Positions 16,961 to 26,129 are shown, counted from the stretch's first letter. The stretch: DNA of 64,000 bases from CAIYOL01 sp964494805 (GCA_964494805.1 CAZBST010000009.1:24809-88808); one strand, 5' to 3'. The notes: generated by a model not told the origin, from the sequence alone. Numbers and translations: made by a program.

Positions 16961-18153
16961 TATTTTTCTCGCTTTTCGAGCATTGATTCATAAACAGGTA
17001 TCAGCTGTTCGGCAACTCGGCTAATGGAAATTTTTTCTTCGAGGTTATCCGCAACAATTGCCTGCGACGCTTTCCGGATATTGTTTGTATCTGTGAAGAA
17101 GCTGATGGCTTGCGCCAGTGCGGAGATGTTTTCTGCACAATCTATCACTTTGCCGTGTCGGCCGTTGACAAACAAATCGGTTGCACCATTAAATTCTGTC
17201 GTTATCACGGGCTTGTTGGCTGCAATCGCTTCGAGAATATACCTGCTCGATGGGTCATAAAAAGTAGGCAGGACGGCTACATCGGTTATTGACAGGGCAT
17301 TTTGAATCTGTCGGACAGCGCCTAAAAAGACGATTTTCCTATGGACGTTAAGCTTTTTTGCGAGTCGTCGGTAATTGTGTGTTCTATCATTACCGGCTAC
17401 TATTAAATAAGCCTTTCGTTCCGTAATGTTTGACGATACAAGCTGCATTGCTTTTATCAGACAAGCAAGTCCCTTGAGCCGGAAATTATTTGCAGCAAAT
17501 AAGAAAAAAGCGGAGTTGTCAGCTTCCTTGAGGCCCAGTTGAGCGAGTATTTGACTACGAAGGTTATCAGCCTGGCCTATGTCGATTCGTTTATTTATTC
17601 TTATGCCGTTTGGGACAACGACTATTCGGTCATCACCGACGCCATAGTGTTTTTTGAACTGCTCAGCAACATACTTCGAAAGTGCAACAATTACCGGCCC
17701 ATTTGAATCTTTGCAAAGTCTTCTCTCAGCTCGCAAAAACAGAGTTCGTCGAAAGTTGACAAAAGCTGTTGTTCTTTTATAAGATTCGATGAACCTGTTC
17801 TGGTAGCTGACGGCATTGCGCAAAATAGCCTCGGCGAAACTGCCTCCTCGCGGCTGATACACATCGGCAAAGTTAAAAGGCAATACGCTGTGAATTATAT
17901 CATAGTAATTTTCCGACAGATGTTTTTTCAGCGCCTTTGCGAACATGAAGTAACCGGTGCGACTGCCGGGGGTATTTTGACATAAAATGTGAATGTCTTT
18001 AGCGTTTGCCTGCCCTTTTGCGGCGAGTATATCCACTTCAAGGCCAAGAGCCGATAGAGCAGCTGCAAGCTCAAGGACGGAGCGTTCCGCTCCACCAAGG
18101 GCAACATCTATCCGCTCTATTATTAGTGCGATTTTCTTCTTTACCACGGACAT
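16960..18153 (-). CDS. Glycosyltransferase family 4, WaaG-like
   Basis: A 397-residue GT-B fold enzyme. N-terminal GGAERSVLELAAAL is typical of acceptor-side glycine motifs. The GT4 donor motif SRYILEAIAANKPVITTEFN (E-x7-E type) and DLFVNGRHGKVID lie near 315-345. Position in the heptose/LPS operon and the RfaG-like start IALIIERIDVALGGAE suggest addition of a hexose to heptose in the core. Donor sugar is not deducible. It begins 14 bases after the stop of the GT9-kinase gene. Confidence 0.85.
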   Translation of the reverse strand: MSVVKKKIALIIERIDVALGGAERSVLELAAALSALGLEVDILAAKGQANAKDIHILCQNTPGSRTGYFMFAKALKKHLSENYYDIIHSVLPFNFADVYQPRGGSFAEAILRNAVSYQNRFIESYKRTTAFVNFRRTLFLRAERRLCKDSNGPVIVALSKYVAEQFKKHYGVGDDRIVVVPNGIRINKRIDIGQADNLRSQILAQLGLKEADNSAFFLFAANNFRLKGLACLIKAMQLVSSNITERKAYLIVAGNDRTHNYRRLAKKLNVHRKIVFLGAVRQIQNALSITDVAVLPTFYDPSSRYILEAIAANKPVITTEFNGATDLFVNGRHGKVIDCAENISALAQAISFFTDTNNIRKASQAIVADNLEEKISISRVAEQLIPVYESMLEKREK

Positions 18154-18167
18154 AAATCTTAATCTGG

Positions 18168-20144
18168 TCAGCTTATAAAGGGGACGACTCTGCCATGCTT
18201 TATATCGTGTTGTGCCATCCGCCTTGTTTTATTTATTACTTTACGGATAAATACTTTATCTTTCCCCGTTAGCCTGCTACGGCCGGTGTAGCTAAGATAA
18301 AAACGCAACCTGTCTGTTTTCGAAAAATACCTGCGCTGCGCCGAATAAAAAAGCTGCGCAATATCTTTTACTCGAAATCGCTCAGCCAATAAACTCGGTC
18401 TGAAGGTGCGAGCCAAGTCTATCAGATAAAACCGGCCGCTGTCATCATAGAATATATGAGAAAGATAGAGGTCTCGATGACGGTAACTTGTCTCGTGGAA
18501 TTTTTTTACAAAGGCAGCTAACTGAGCTATAAAATTTCTTCGCAGTTTCAAATTTTCAATTGTAGCAGGAGCATTGAAACAACCGGGCAACCTCTGCTCC
18601 AGAGACTCGGCATCAGGGATTTTTTCGGTAATTATAAAACTTCTTTTCTCAAAAAATACACCCCACTGCTCGCCGTAAGAGATAATCCTCGGCGTGTTTA
18701 TACCTGCGGCTGCAAGCTTAATTGCCGGTTCAATATCGAACAGGCCGCAGCTTACTCGTTTGTTAGCCGAGAGCCAGTTCTTAAGCTGGACCGAGATTGG
18801 CGGACAGTCATAGCGTTTCAAAAACAGCGTAGTCGGAGGTGAATTTACCTTGAATCGTAAACGGCTGCGATGCTCTGGCAGATTATCCTTGGTCAGATTC
18901 TGAGCTTCATTAAAAGAAAAAACAGCATCAACCGAGGTTAAGCCCAATTCGCCAAGGCTGGTTTTGTAATCTTCGTCGCAGAAGAACGATTCCCTCGACC
19001 CTTCGGCTGCACTCAGGGCAGGCACTGGTCGGGACAGGTTTGAAATTTCTGTAAATTTTTGCTCGGCTTTAAAAGCCGGCTGGCTTTGGTTGGTTTCGAG
19101 CAATCTTTTTGCGGCATTACAAACCATTTCTACAGTGATTGCCTGCATACATAAATGTTCGCTCTTTTTGCAAGTCGGCTTATCACAGGGAGCGCAGGGC
19201 GCATCGCCAACTATTTGAATTTCATCTTTGTAACCGGTCTCTGTCCAAGCCGGGTCATTTGGGCCGAACAGGCTGATAACCTTGCGTCGAAGGGCTATAG
19301 CTATGTGTCGTGGACCTGTATCGTTGCTTATTACCAAGTCCGCAATGGAAAAAAGTGATTTCAACTCGCCGAGGTCTATGGGTCTCTCCGCTATGTTAAC
19401 AAGTTTGAACTTGCTTAAATCACAAATTTTTTTTGCAATTTGTTTTTCAGCGGGGTCGGGGGACACAGAAACAACGACGGTTGCATTATAATTAGAAATC
19501 AGCCAATCTGCTGTTTCTGCGAATCTTTCTACTAACCAGTGTTTGCTTCGGCCGAATGCTCCGCCAGGAACAAGAACGATAACCAGCCCCTTGGGGGCAG
19601 CAATTTCCGGAAAGTAGGTCCGCAATTTCTTTTCCTCCTGTGGGTCGGTAAGTAGTTCGAGGCTTACATCAGTGGTGTCGATGCCGAGCAGAGATGGAAT
19701 TGCAAGATAGTAGTCGACCATAGAAAAAGGGGTGAATCTGGCGGTAGATAGTTTCGGCGGATAAAGTTTGTCGGTGAGTAAAAAGTCACGGCATTCGCGA
19801 GCATAGCCGATACGCACTGGTATCCCTGCCAAGGAAGCCTCCAGGGCGGATGAGAAGGAATTTTTGAAAAGGATAGCATGGGTAAAATTATGTTCCTTCA
19901 ACGTTTTTACTATCTTAAAAAGATTTTTGCCGTGTTGCTGAATCCATATATCGTTAAGACGGCTGGGTGACAAGATTTTACAAACGACCTCGTTGGCAAA
20001 GAAAGAAACCCGGGAAGATTTGAAATGCCGACGAATGGCCTGCAGGGCCGGCGTGCAAAGCACCGCGTCACCCATAGGAGAAGGAAGCCAGACTAATATC
20101 TCATATTTCGTATCCTGCATCTGATATCTCGCTCCGCGGGACAT
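18168..20144 (-). CDS. Heptosyltransferase (GT9) fused to an LPS-core kinase
   Basis: A 658-residue two-domain protein. Residues 15-350 form a GT9 heptosyltransferase (WLPSPMGDAVLCTPALQAIR, VLVPGGAFGRSKHW, SNDTGPRHIAIAL, FGPNDP). Residues ~400-658 resemble WaaP/InaA-type sugar kinases, with FLKRYD (ATP Lys), catalytic YRHRDLYLSH and LIDLAR. Adding a heptose and phosphorylating it in one polypeptide is a natural pairing for the inner core. The linker (near 365-380, VPALSAAEGSRE) is encoded by a dispersed repeat. The first eight codons also come from a repeat-like ATACGAAATATGAGAT tract, so the ATG at 20120 is an alternative start. Confidence 0.85.
   Translation of the reverse strand: MSRGARYQMQDTKYEILVWLPSPMGDAVLCTPALQAIRRHFKSSRVSFFANEVVCKILSPSRLNDIWIQQHGKNLFKIVKTLKEHNFTHAILFKNSFSSALEASLAGIPVRIGYARECRDFLLTDKLYPPKLSTARFTPFSMVDYYLAIPSLLGIDTTDVSLELLTDPQEEKKLRTYFPEIAAPKGLVIVLVPGGAFGRSKHWLVERFAETADWLISNYNATVVVSVSPDPAEKQIAKKICDLSKFKLVNIAERPIDLGELKSLFSIADLVISNDTGPRHIAIALRRKVISLFGPNDPAWTETGYKDEIQIVGDAPCAPCDKPTCKKSEHLCMQAITVEMVCNAAKRLLETNQSQPAFKAEQKFTEISNLSRPVPALSAAEGSRESFFCDEDYKTSLGELGLTSVDAVFSFNEAQNLTKDNLPEHRSRLRFKVNSPPTTLFLKRYDCPPISVQLKNWLSANKRVSCGLFDIEPAIKLAAAGINTPRIISYGEQWGVFFEKRSFIITEKIPDAESLEQRLPGCFNAPATIENLKLRRNFIAQLAAFVKKFHETSYRHRDLYLSHIFYDDSGRFYLIDLARTFRPSLLAERFRVKDIAQLFYSAQRRYFSKTDRLRFYLSYTGRSRLTGKDKVFIRKVINKTRRMAQHDIKHGRVVPFIS
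18991..19018. repeat. Dispersed quasi-palindrome inside a coding region
   Basis: TCCCTCGACCCTTCGGCTGC followed by ACTCAGGG encodes the linker between the GT9 and kinase domains. It resembles the element at 2025-2046 (reverse strand TCCCTCGACTTCGCTCGGGA). It keeps the reading frame. Confidence 0.55.
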
Positions 20145-20157
20145 ATTTCACGTATCG

Positions 20158-21114
20158 CTATTTTCGCCCATGCATTATGTAAAGGGTCAGCGCCATCACC
20201 TGGAGAACTGCAGCAAACCCAAGCGTAATCAGCACCACACTGTCCTGCCTGGCTGGGCTCATCAGAAACCATATACTTATCAACAAACAAAGCAGGACAA
20301 TAATTTGCACAATACCGGCCAGCAGCCTCATTATGGAAAATTCACCGAACATATCATTCCGCCGCATACCTTTAAGCTGTTCCAGAATACTGTCAAGCAA
20401 GTGTTCGGTCCTGTTAGCGGAAATATTTTGCTCAACAGGGATTGTTTTGGGCTCTGCAGACTGCTGCTGATGTGATTCTTCGGCGGTTTGCAACGGTGGT
20501 TTGGTTAAGGGTTGTGGGAGCGGCTGATTTTGAACGGGGTTTTCACCGGTTAAACGATGATATTTTTTTATAATATTTACTGCTTCCTTTATATTTACGG
20601 CTCTATAGTCTGGATTCGGCTCGCCGAGCTTTTGCTGTTCAGAATGCCAAGGGTGATTTACCAATATGGTCTTGCAGCCAGCCTTCAAACCGGCCTCCAC
20701 GTCACGGCTGCTATTGCCAATTATCCAGGATTGAGTAAGGTCAATATCCATCTCTTCGGCAGCAGCCAGCAACATTCCAGGTTTTGGCTTTCGGCGGTCG
20801 CTCTCCTTACGATACTTTTCAATAACACCATCTGGATGGTAGGGACAATAGTAAATGCGGTCTAAAGGAGCTCCTCTTTCAGCCAGCAGCTGTTTTAGTC
20901 TATCGTGGATTTTACCGAGAGTCTCCTCAGAAACAATTCCGCGTGCAACACCGGACTGGTTTGAGACAACAATCAGCTTATACCCCATAGCGCGAAGCTC
21001 GATAAGCGACTTATCGACACCATCCAGCAACTTTACCTGGTCGGGATGATTGATAAAGCCCGGGTCTTCGATTAAAGTATCGTCACGGTCTAAGAATATC
21101 GCTTTGTTAGACAT
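20158..21114 (-). CDS. gmhB: D,D-heptose 1,7-bisphosphate phosphatase with C-terminal membrane extension
   Basis: A 318-residue protein. Residues 1-185 are a HAD-III phosphatase: FLDRDDTLIEDPGF (D9, D11), VVSNQSGVARG, KP near 109, and IIGNSSRDVEAGLKAGCKT. It removes the 7... or C7 phosphate of heptose bisphosphate on the way to ADP-heptose. The zinc loop is degenerate: C90-P-Y-H is present, but the later C-x-C of classical GmhB is replaced by ESDRRKPKP. A Pro/Gln-rich linker and two membrane helices (about 262-285 and 293-315) follow; these are absent from ordinary GmhB and may anchor it. It lies between gmhA and the GT9 gene. Confidence 0.88.
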   Translation of the reverse strand: MSNKAIFLDRDDTLIEDPGFINHPDQVKLLDGVDKSLIELRAMGYKLIVVSNQSGVARGIVSEETLGKIHDRLKQLLAERGAPLDRIYYCPYHPDGVIEKYRKESDRRKPKPGMLLAAAEEMDIDLTQSWIIGNSSRDVEAGLKAGCKTILVNHPWHSEQQKLGEPNPDYRAVNIKEAVNIIKKYHRLTGENPVQNQPLPQPLTKPPLQTAEESHQQQSAEPKTIPVEQNISANRTEHLLDSILEQLKGMRRNDMFGEFSIMRLLAGIVQIIVLLCLLISIWFLMSPARQDSVVLITLGFAAVLQVMALTLYIMHGRK

Positions 21115-21126
21115 TTTTCAGGTTAA

Positions 21127-21708
21127 CTATTTACAAAAACTATCTTCCACGAGTCCGCAAATTATATGAAAGCCGAGCTGGTGAATTTCCTGACTTCGTG
21201 CTGTTGATTTGCTGTTGGCGCAAAAGCAGATATCAGCCACCCGCTCAAGTTTGCTGCCACTGCTGCCTGTAAAAGCCAGTACAGCAGCACCTTTTTTCTT
21301 TGCCAATTTAGCAGCGGCAATGATATTCGCCGATGCACCGCTGGTCGAAATGGCCCAGAGGACATCGCCTTTTTTAACGAGCGCTTCGACCTGTTTGGCG
21401 AACACATTTTCGTATCCGTAATCGTTGGAGAGTGATGTTATTATTGATGTATCGGTTGTCAGTGCAACTGCCGGCAGGGGTTTGCGTTCGCGTTCGAATC
21501 TGCCCACCAGCTCGCTTGCTATATGCTGAGCATCTGCCGCTGAGCCGCCGTTGCCGCAAATGTAAAGACGGCCGTTTTGCTTTAACGCTCTTGTTATTAT
21601 CCTTGCGGCGGCTGCAATTGCTTCAATGCCGTCGGTTTCAAGCTTGGTAATTGTTTTCTTGTGCGATTCTATTGTTTCTGTAATTTTTTTTCTTATGCCC
21701 TTATCCAT
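21127..21708 (-). CDS. gmhA: Sedoheptulose 7-phosphate isomerase
   Basis: A 193-residue SIS-domain enzyme that makes D-glycero-D-manno-heptose 7-phosphate, the first step of ADP-heptose synthesis. Visible motifs are LYICGNGGSAADAQHIASEL (substrate loop), TTDTSIITSLSNDYGYE, AISTSGASANI and the C-terminal EIHQLGFHIICGLVE with the catalytic His and zinc ligands. It starts six bases after the hldE stop, which suggests coupled translation. Confidence 0.95.
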   Translation of the reverse strand: MDKGIRKKITETIESHKKTITKLETDGIEAIAAAARIITRALKQNGRLYICGNGGSAADAQHIASELVGRFERERKPLPAVALTTDTSIITSLSNDYGYENVFAKQVEALVKKGDVLWAISTSGASANIIAAAKLAKKKGAAVLAFTGSSGSKLERVADICFCANSKSTARSQEIHQLGFHIICGLVEDSFCK

Positions 21709-21714
21709 TAGAGC

Positions 21715-23181
21715 TTAACTTTCCAACGACCTGATTTTTTTAATTGTTTCAGTTGAGCTTTTGCCTTCAACCAGCGGCGCAAGAACGACTTTCCCGCCAT
21801 AAGATTCAATAAATTCGGCGCCGATTACGCCTTTTTCCGCCCAATCTTGTCCCTTCACTAATACATCAGGTTTTATTTTTTTGATTAGGTCAAGAGGGTC
21901 CGGCTCATCAAAAACGGTAATATAATCGACTGTTTCCAGTGCAGCCAGGACGGCGGTCCTGTCGTGCTGGTTGTTAATCGGCCGGTCCGGCCCTTTGATT
22001 TTTTTTACCGAACCGTCGCTGTTTAATCCCACTACGACAATGTCACCTTGCAGCTTGCAGAATTTCAGGAACTCTATATGTCCTCTGTGCACCACGTCAA
22101 AACAGCCATTGGTGAAAACTATAATCGCATTCTGCTTTCGATGCTCGGCCAACTGCTTAATCAAAGAACTGACCGGACGGACTTTATCGCTTTTGCCGGT
22201 GATTTCATTGATAATTTCCTCGATAGTCACCGTTGCTGCTCCGAATTTTTCCACCTCGATGCCGCCCGTTATGTTTGAGAGCTGCACAGCCGTTTTATAA
22301 TCACAATCGGCTGCCAAAGTTATCGCAAGCGTTGCCAGAACCATATCACCGGCACCGGTAACATCATAAACATTGCGAGGCCTGGTGGGTATAAGCTCAC
22401 CTGCTTCTTGCGTTCTAAGATATGCACCCTCCTTATCGAGTGTAATTACTACGGTCTCGATTTTAAATTGCTCGGCAAGAGTCTGTGCCGCTCTGGCTGC
22501 CGTCTCTACGGTTTTTATCTCAAACCCGACCACCATTGAGGCCTCTTGCCTATTCGGTGTAATGAGGGTGGCACTGCTGTACTTTGAATAGTCAGCAGTA
22601 AGGCAAGGGTCAACAATGACCTTTTTATTCGCTTGTTTCGCCAACTGTATCATTTGTCTGCAAATCGATGAACTCAATAAACCCTTATTGTAATCCTGGA
22701 GACAAACAACGTCGGCCTGCTGCAATTTGCCTTTGTAAACCTGCAATATCTTTTCATACTGCTCATCAGATAACATCTCTGTGGATTCTTCATCCATTCT
22801 GAATAATTGCTGTTGATGGCGATGCTGTGCCAGGCCTATCAGTCTTTGTTTGCTGGTGGTAGGACGGTCAGTTAATGTAAGCAGGTTTGTGATATCGGCT
22901 CCGGCTTCCGTCAATCTTTTCCTAAGAGTTTCACCGTTCCGGTCTTTTCCGGTAACTCCCAGGCAAACCGGTATAGCGCCCAATGCAGCAAGGTCTACAG
23001 CAACAGAGCCTGCTCCGCCGCAGCCATACTTGGTTTTAGTAACTTTTAATACAGGCACCGGCGCTTCGGGACTTATCCTTAAGGCATCGCCGTAGATATA
23101 AACATCGAGCATAAAGTCACCGACGACCAGAACTTCCGGCGAGCCGAGATTCGTTACCGTTTTTAGCAGCTTTTCATACAT
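21715..23181 (-). CDS. hldE: Bifunctional heptose 7-phosphate kinase / heptose 1-phosphate adenylyltransferase
   Basis: A 488-residue two-domain enzyme. The PfkB/ribokinase-type kinase (1-330) shows VVGDFMLDVYIYG, CGGAGSVAVDLAALGA and the anion-hole/catalytic NVYDVTGAGDMVLA. The nucleotidyltransferase (about 340-488) shows FTNGCFDVVHRGHIEFLK and GLNSDGSVKKIKGPDRPIN. It supplies both middle steps of ADP-heptose formation, with GmhB acting between them. I place the start at the ATG at 23181. An upstream TTG is in frame but is not supported by conservation, and no clear ribosome site is seen. Confidence 0.95.
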   Translation of the reverse strand: MYEKLLKTVTNLGSPEVLVVGDFMLDVYIYGDALRISPEAPVPVLKVTKTKYGCGGAGSVAVDLAALGAIPVCLGVTGKDRNGETLRKRLTEAGADITNLLTLTDRPTTSKQRLIGLAQHRHQQQLFRMDEESTEMLSDEQYEKILQVYKGKLQQADVVCLQDYNKGLLSSSICRQMIQLAKQANKKVIVDPCLTADYSKYSSATLITPNRQEASMVVGFEIKTVETAARAAQTLAEQFKIETVVITLDKEGAYLRTQEAGELIPTRPRNVYDVTGAGDMVLATLAITLAADCDYKTAVQLSNITGGIEVEKFGAATVTIEEIINEITGKSDKVRPVSSLIKQLAEHRKQNAIIVFTNGCFDVVHRGHIEFLKFCKLQGDIVVVGLNSDGSVKKIKGPDRPINNQHDRTAVLAALETVDYITVFDEPDPLDLIKKIKPDVLVKGQDWAEKGVIGAEFIESYGGKVVLAPLVEGKSSTETIKKIRSLES

Positions 23182-23217
23182 AAGGGCACAAAGCAAAAAA
23201 GCACAAGAGCATAAGTA

Positions 23218-24285
23218 TCAATACTTTCTGCGCATTTTACCCGCTAATGTGTCTTCAATCAACTGTTTTAATTTATCCTCTCCAGATGTGAATTTTATCT
23301 CAACTGCCAAGTATGCAAAAGGTATATCTTTTTTAGCCGACGCCGGCAGTGTGGTTCTGGTCCAGTCTTTCTGCGTTGTTAGTATCAACTCTGCTCCTAA
23401 AAGATTAGCTTGATTGTGAATATCATCGGAATCGGCGTCGGTGTAGTGATAATGGTCATTATAAATTTTTGAACCGACCATATTAGCGCCGGCGTTTCTG
23501 ATTGTATTCAAAAAGGCCTCTGGATTACCTATGCCGCAAAAAGCAAATATTTTTCTACTTCTTAGCTGTTCGATGGTGATTTTTTCATCGGTTATGGATT
23601 TTGCGCAGATTGGGCTATGTATCGACTTTGCAATTACCATATCTGGATTGATTAGTTGCAGTTCCTTTTCGATTCGATTTAGTTCAGATTCCAAAACCTG
23701 GTCACATCTGGTTAAGACAGCCGCATCGGCGCGCCTGAGAGAAACGACAGGTTCCCTTAGCAGGCCGGCAGGCAGCAGTTTCCTGTAACCGAAGGGACAG
23801 GTTGCATCAATCGTTACGATATCGAGGTCTCTGGCCAATCGGCGATGTTGAAAACCATCATCCATAATCAGCACCTTTGCACCGAACTTATCAACAGCTT
23901 CGGCTGCAGCTTCAGCACGGCTGGGATTTACAATTACTTTGGCCTGCGGACAACTCTCTGCGAGAATAACCGGCTCATCTGTCGTTCCTCGTGCTTTATA
24001 ACCTCTGGTCAGAATAGCACGGGGAACATTTTTGTTTTGCAGGAATTTGCACAGCCAGATTACCAGCGGTGTTTTGCCGGTCCCGCCGGTCGTTATGTTA
24101 CCAACACTTATAACCGGCACATCAGCGGTATGTATTTTAAGCCACCGTTTTGAATATACAAAGTTGCGCAGCCCGACAACAAGCGAGTAACCTGTCGCAG
24201 CAACTCCCATAAAGAAGCGCAAAAGTGCTGCAGATAAACCGGTACTTCTGCCCGAGATTAAATTACGATAAGCTTGCTGGTTCAA
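23218..24285 (-). CDS. lpxK: Tetraacyldisaccharide 4'-kinase
   Basis: A 355-residue lipid A kinase. An N-terminal membrane helix (about 20-45) is followed by SVGNITTGGTGKTPLVIWL, the P-loop, then DDGFQHRRLARDLDIV with the catalytic Asp-His pair, and GIGNPEAF. It phosphorylates lipid IVA at the 4' position on the inner membrane. The only usable start appears to be TTG at 24285: the homologous N-terminus (about 20 residues before the helix) needs it. This gene implies a full LPS/lipid A pathway. Confidence 0.92.
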   Translation of the reverse strand: MNQQAYRNLISGRSTGLSAALLRFFMGVAATGYSLVVGLRNFVYSKRWLKIHTADVPVISVGNITTGGTGKTPLVIWLCKFLQNKNVPRAILTRGYKARGTTDEPVILAESCPQAKVIVNPSRAEAAAEAVDKFGAKVLIMDDGFQHRRLARDLDIVTIDATCPFGYRKLLPAGLLREPVVSLRRADAAVLTRCDQVLESELNRIEKELQLINPDMVIAKSIHSPICAKSITDEKITIEQLRSRKIFAFCGIGNPEAFLNTIRNAGANMVGSKIYNDHYHYTDADSDDIHNQANLLGAELILTTQKDWTRTTLPASAKKDIPFAYLAVEIKFTSGEDKLKQLIEDTLAGKMRRKY

Positions 24286-24307
24286 TTTAGTTTTTAGCCG
24301 TAAAGTG

Positions 24308-25393
24308 CTATTCGCTTTTTATTTTTTCAATGATTGCGTCAGCCATTTCGCTTGTGCCTACTGCCGTCGGGTCATTGCGGTCCGCTTTCATATCGTAAGT
24401 TACGTCTTTTCCCTCGGCAATTACTGTAGCCACGGCATTCTCAAGCTTGTCCGCTTCGGCAGATTGACCTATATGTCTCAGCATCATCACGCCGCTGAGT
24501 ATCAATGCGGTAGGATTGACCTTGTTCTGGCCTTTATATTTCGGTGCACTGCCGTGGGTCGCCTCGAATATAGCAACCTTATCACCTATATTCGCCCCCG
24601 GCGCTACGCCCAGTCCTCCGACTAAGCCGGCACACAAATCACTTATTATATCGCCGTAAAGGTTCGGCAGCACGATGACGTCGTAAAGCTCAGGCTTTTG
24701 AATAAGTTGCATACACATATTGTCAACAATACGGTCTTCGAATTCGATGTCCGCGTATCCCTTGGCGACGTCTCGACTTACCTCGAGCCATAAGCCGTCC
24801 GAGAACTTCATAATATTAGCTTTGTGCACGGACGTTACCTTTTTTCGCCCCATTTTGCGGGCGTAATCGAACGCGAAACGAACTATACGTTCCGTGGCCT
24901 TGACCGAAATCGGCTTTATGCTTATGCCGGAATCTGCGGTTATCTTTCGGCTGCTGTGCTTATTCAACCAGTTTATCAGCTCGGCGGTTTCGTCTTTCCC
25001 TTTTTGAAATTCGATGCCTGCATAGAGGTCCTCGGTGTTTTCACGCACGATAGCGAGGTCGATATCGGCGAATTTGCTTCGCACGCCTTTATAGCTTTTG
25101 GCCGGTCGCAGACACGCATACAAATCAAGCGTCTGGCGCAGATGCACATTTATACTTCTAAAACCTTTTCCGACCGGCGTAGTAACAGGCGCTTTTAACG
25201 CAACGCCGCTTTTTTTAATCGACTCGACGGTTGCATCCGGCAGAGGGGTCCCCTGCCGTTCCATCACATCCGCCCCGGCCTCGGCTATTTCCCAGTTTAT
25301 CCCAGCGCCTGTGGCGTCAACACATCTTCGCGTCGCTTCCGCTATTTCCGGCCCAACCCCGTCGCCCGTAATTAATGTTACATTAGTCTTCAT
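24308..25393 (-). CDS. icd: NAD-dependent isocitrate dehydrogenase (IDH3-like)
   Basis: A 361-residue decarboxylating dehydrogenase of the isocitrate/isopropylmalate family. It has ITGDGVGPEI, the isocitrate-type phosphate loop RSINVHLRQTLDLYACLRP, RENTEDLYAG, the catalytic VHKANIMKFSDGLW, and VLPNLYGDIISDLCAGLVGG and EATHGSAP in the cofactor part. The S-x-N loop and the short form (about 360 residues) favour NAD-linked isocitrate over isopropylmalate dehydrogenase. The ATG at 25393 has GGAG seven bases upstream and begins the conserved fold; an in-frame start at 25441 is less likely. The LPS operon follows 22 bases after its stop. Confidence 0.88.
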   Translation of the reverse strand: MKTNVTLITGDGVGPEIAEATRRCVDATGAGINWEIAEAGADVMERQGTPLPDATVESIKKSGVALKAPVTTPVGKGFRSINVHLRQTLDLYACLRPAKSYKGVRSKFADIDLAIVRENTEDLYAGIEFQKGKDETAELINWLNKHSSRKITADSGISIKPISVKATERIVRFAFDYARKMGRKKVTSVHKANIMKFSDGLWLEVSRDVAKGYADIEFEDRIVDNMCMQLIQKPELYDVIVLPNLYGDIISDLCAGLVGGLGVAPGANIGDKVAIFEATHGSAPKYKGQNKVNPTALILSGVMMLRHIGQSAEADKLENAVATVIAEGKDVTYDMKADRNDPTAVGTSEMADAIIEKIKSE

Positions 25394-25522
25394 TAAATGC
25401 TCCAAATCTGTTATGCTATCCGCAAAATGCAAAACTGTCAATAATGGGTTTATTAGTATGCCGGCGGGCGACGAAATAACCCTTGACTTCTCCCCTCTTT
25501 CCGCCTATTTTATTAATACTTA

Positions 25523-25560
25523 CCCCGCTGTTTTGCGGGTTTCTTATCCTCTCAGCGGGG
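25523..25560 (+). promoter_or_regulatory. Mutually exclusive hairpins upstream of the HEPN cassette
   Basis: CCCCGCTG (25523-25530) can pair perfectly with CAGCGGGG (25553-25560), or its CCCGC part can pair with the nearer GCGGG (25535-25539), which is followed by TTTCTTAT. The second form looks like a weak terminator and the first like an antiterminator. It lies 49 bases before the HEPN start codon, in the divergent spacer with icd. A regulatory role is inferred from the pairing only. Confidence 0.45.
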
Positions 25561-25608
25561 CGGAATTATAGAATACTTAATCTAATATACCAATAATGAG
25601 TATTATGC

Positions 25609-26082
25609 ATGTCCAAGAAGAATCAGTACAGCAGTCGTTCTGATTTAGATAAGATCAAATCGAATTGGAAAAAGACAAAAGGTCTTTTCAATCGAAAAGA
25701 ATGGTCTGGAGCCATCATGCGTGCGGCAACAGCCGCCGAGATAGCAACCAATTTAGCAATAAGAGAAGAATTGCAAATCATTCGCAAACTTGAACCAGAT
25801 TTTATTGATAATCTTTTGTTGTGGGCGAATGGGATCCAAGGAAAATTCGTTCGACTATTATTACCAATCACAAAAGGTACAAACAAAAATAGAAAATTTG
25901 ACAAGATTCTGAAAAAAGTAATAGAAATAAGCAAGGAACGGAATTCAATTGCTCATAGCGGCCAATTTAAAAATAAAAAAACAGCTAATAGAATCATTAC
26001 AGAATCCAGAGATGTCATAAATACACTAGTGGGTGAATATAAAAATCTTAAACTGATTAGTATGAAAAAACATCAAACATAA
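25609..26082 (+). CDS. Small HEPN-like protein, putative RNase effector
   Basis: A 157-residue helical, lysine-rich protein. The key sign is R111-NSIA-H116 in SKERNSIAHSG, the Rx4H pair that defines active HEPN ribonuclease toxins, in the right place in the last helical pair. The earlier helix WSGAIMRAATAAEIATN is also HEPN-like. It is the first gene of a three-gene cluster: the receiver protein starts 47 bases after it, and the kinase overlaps that. AT-rich, unlike the icd/LPS genes next door, which suggests transfer. A nucleotidyltransferase partner, common for minimal HEPN toxins, is absent. Function as an effector is inferred. Confidence 0.65.
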   Translation: MSKKNQYSSRSDLDKIKSNWKKTKGLFNRKEWSGAIMRAATAAEIATNLAIREELQIIRKLEPDFIDNLLLWANGIQGKFVRLLLPITKGTNKNRKFDKILKKVIEISKERNSIAHSGQFKNKKTANRIITESRDVINTLVGEYKNLKLISMKKHQT

Positions 26083-26129
26083 TCGATTTGAAAGATTCTT
26101 TTAGAGAAAACGGAATGAGGAGTTCTATT

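Noticed and set aside
24308..25393. 3-isopropylmalate dehydrogenase (leuB)
   Set aside because: The substrate loop is RSINVHLRQTLDLYACLRP, with the Ser-x-Asn of isocitrate enzymes, and no leucine genes are near.
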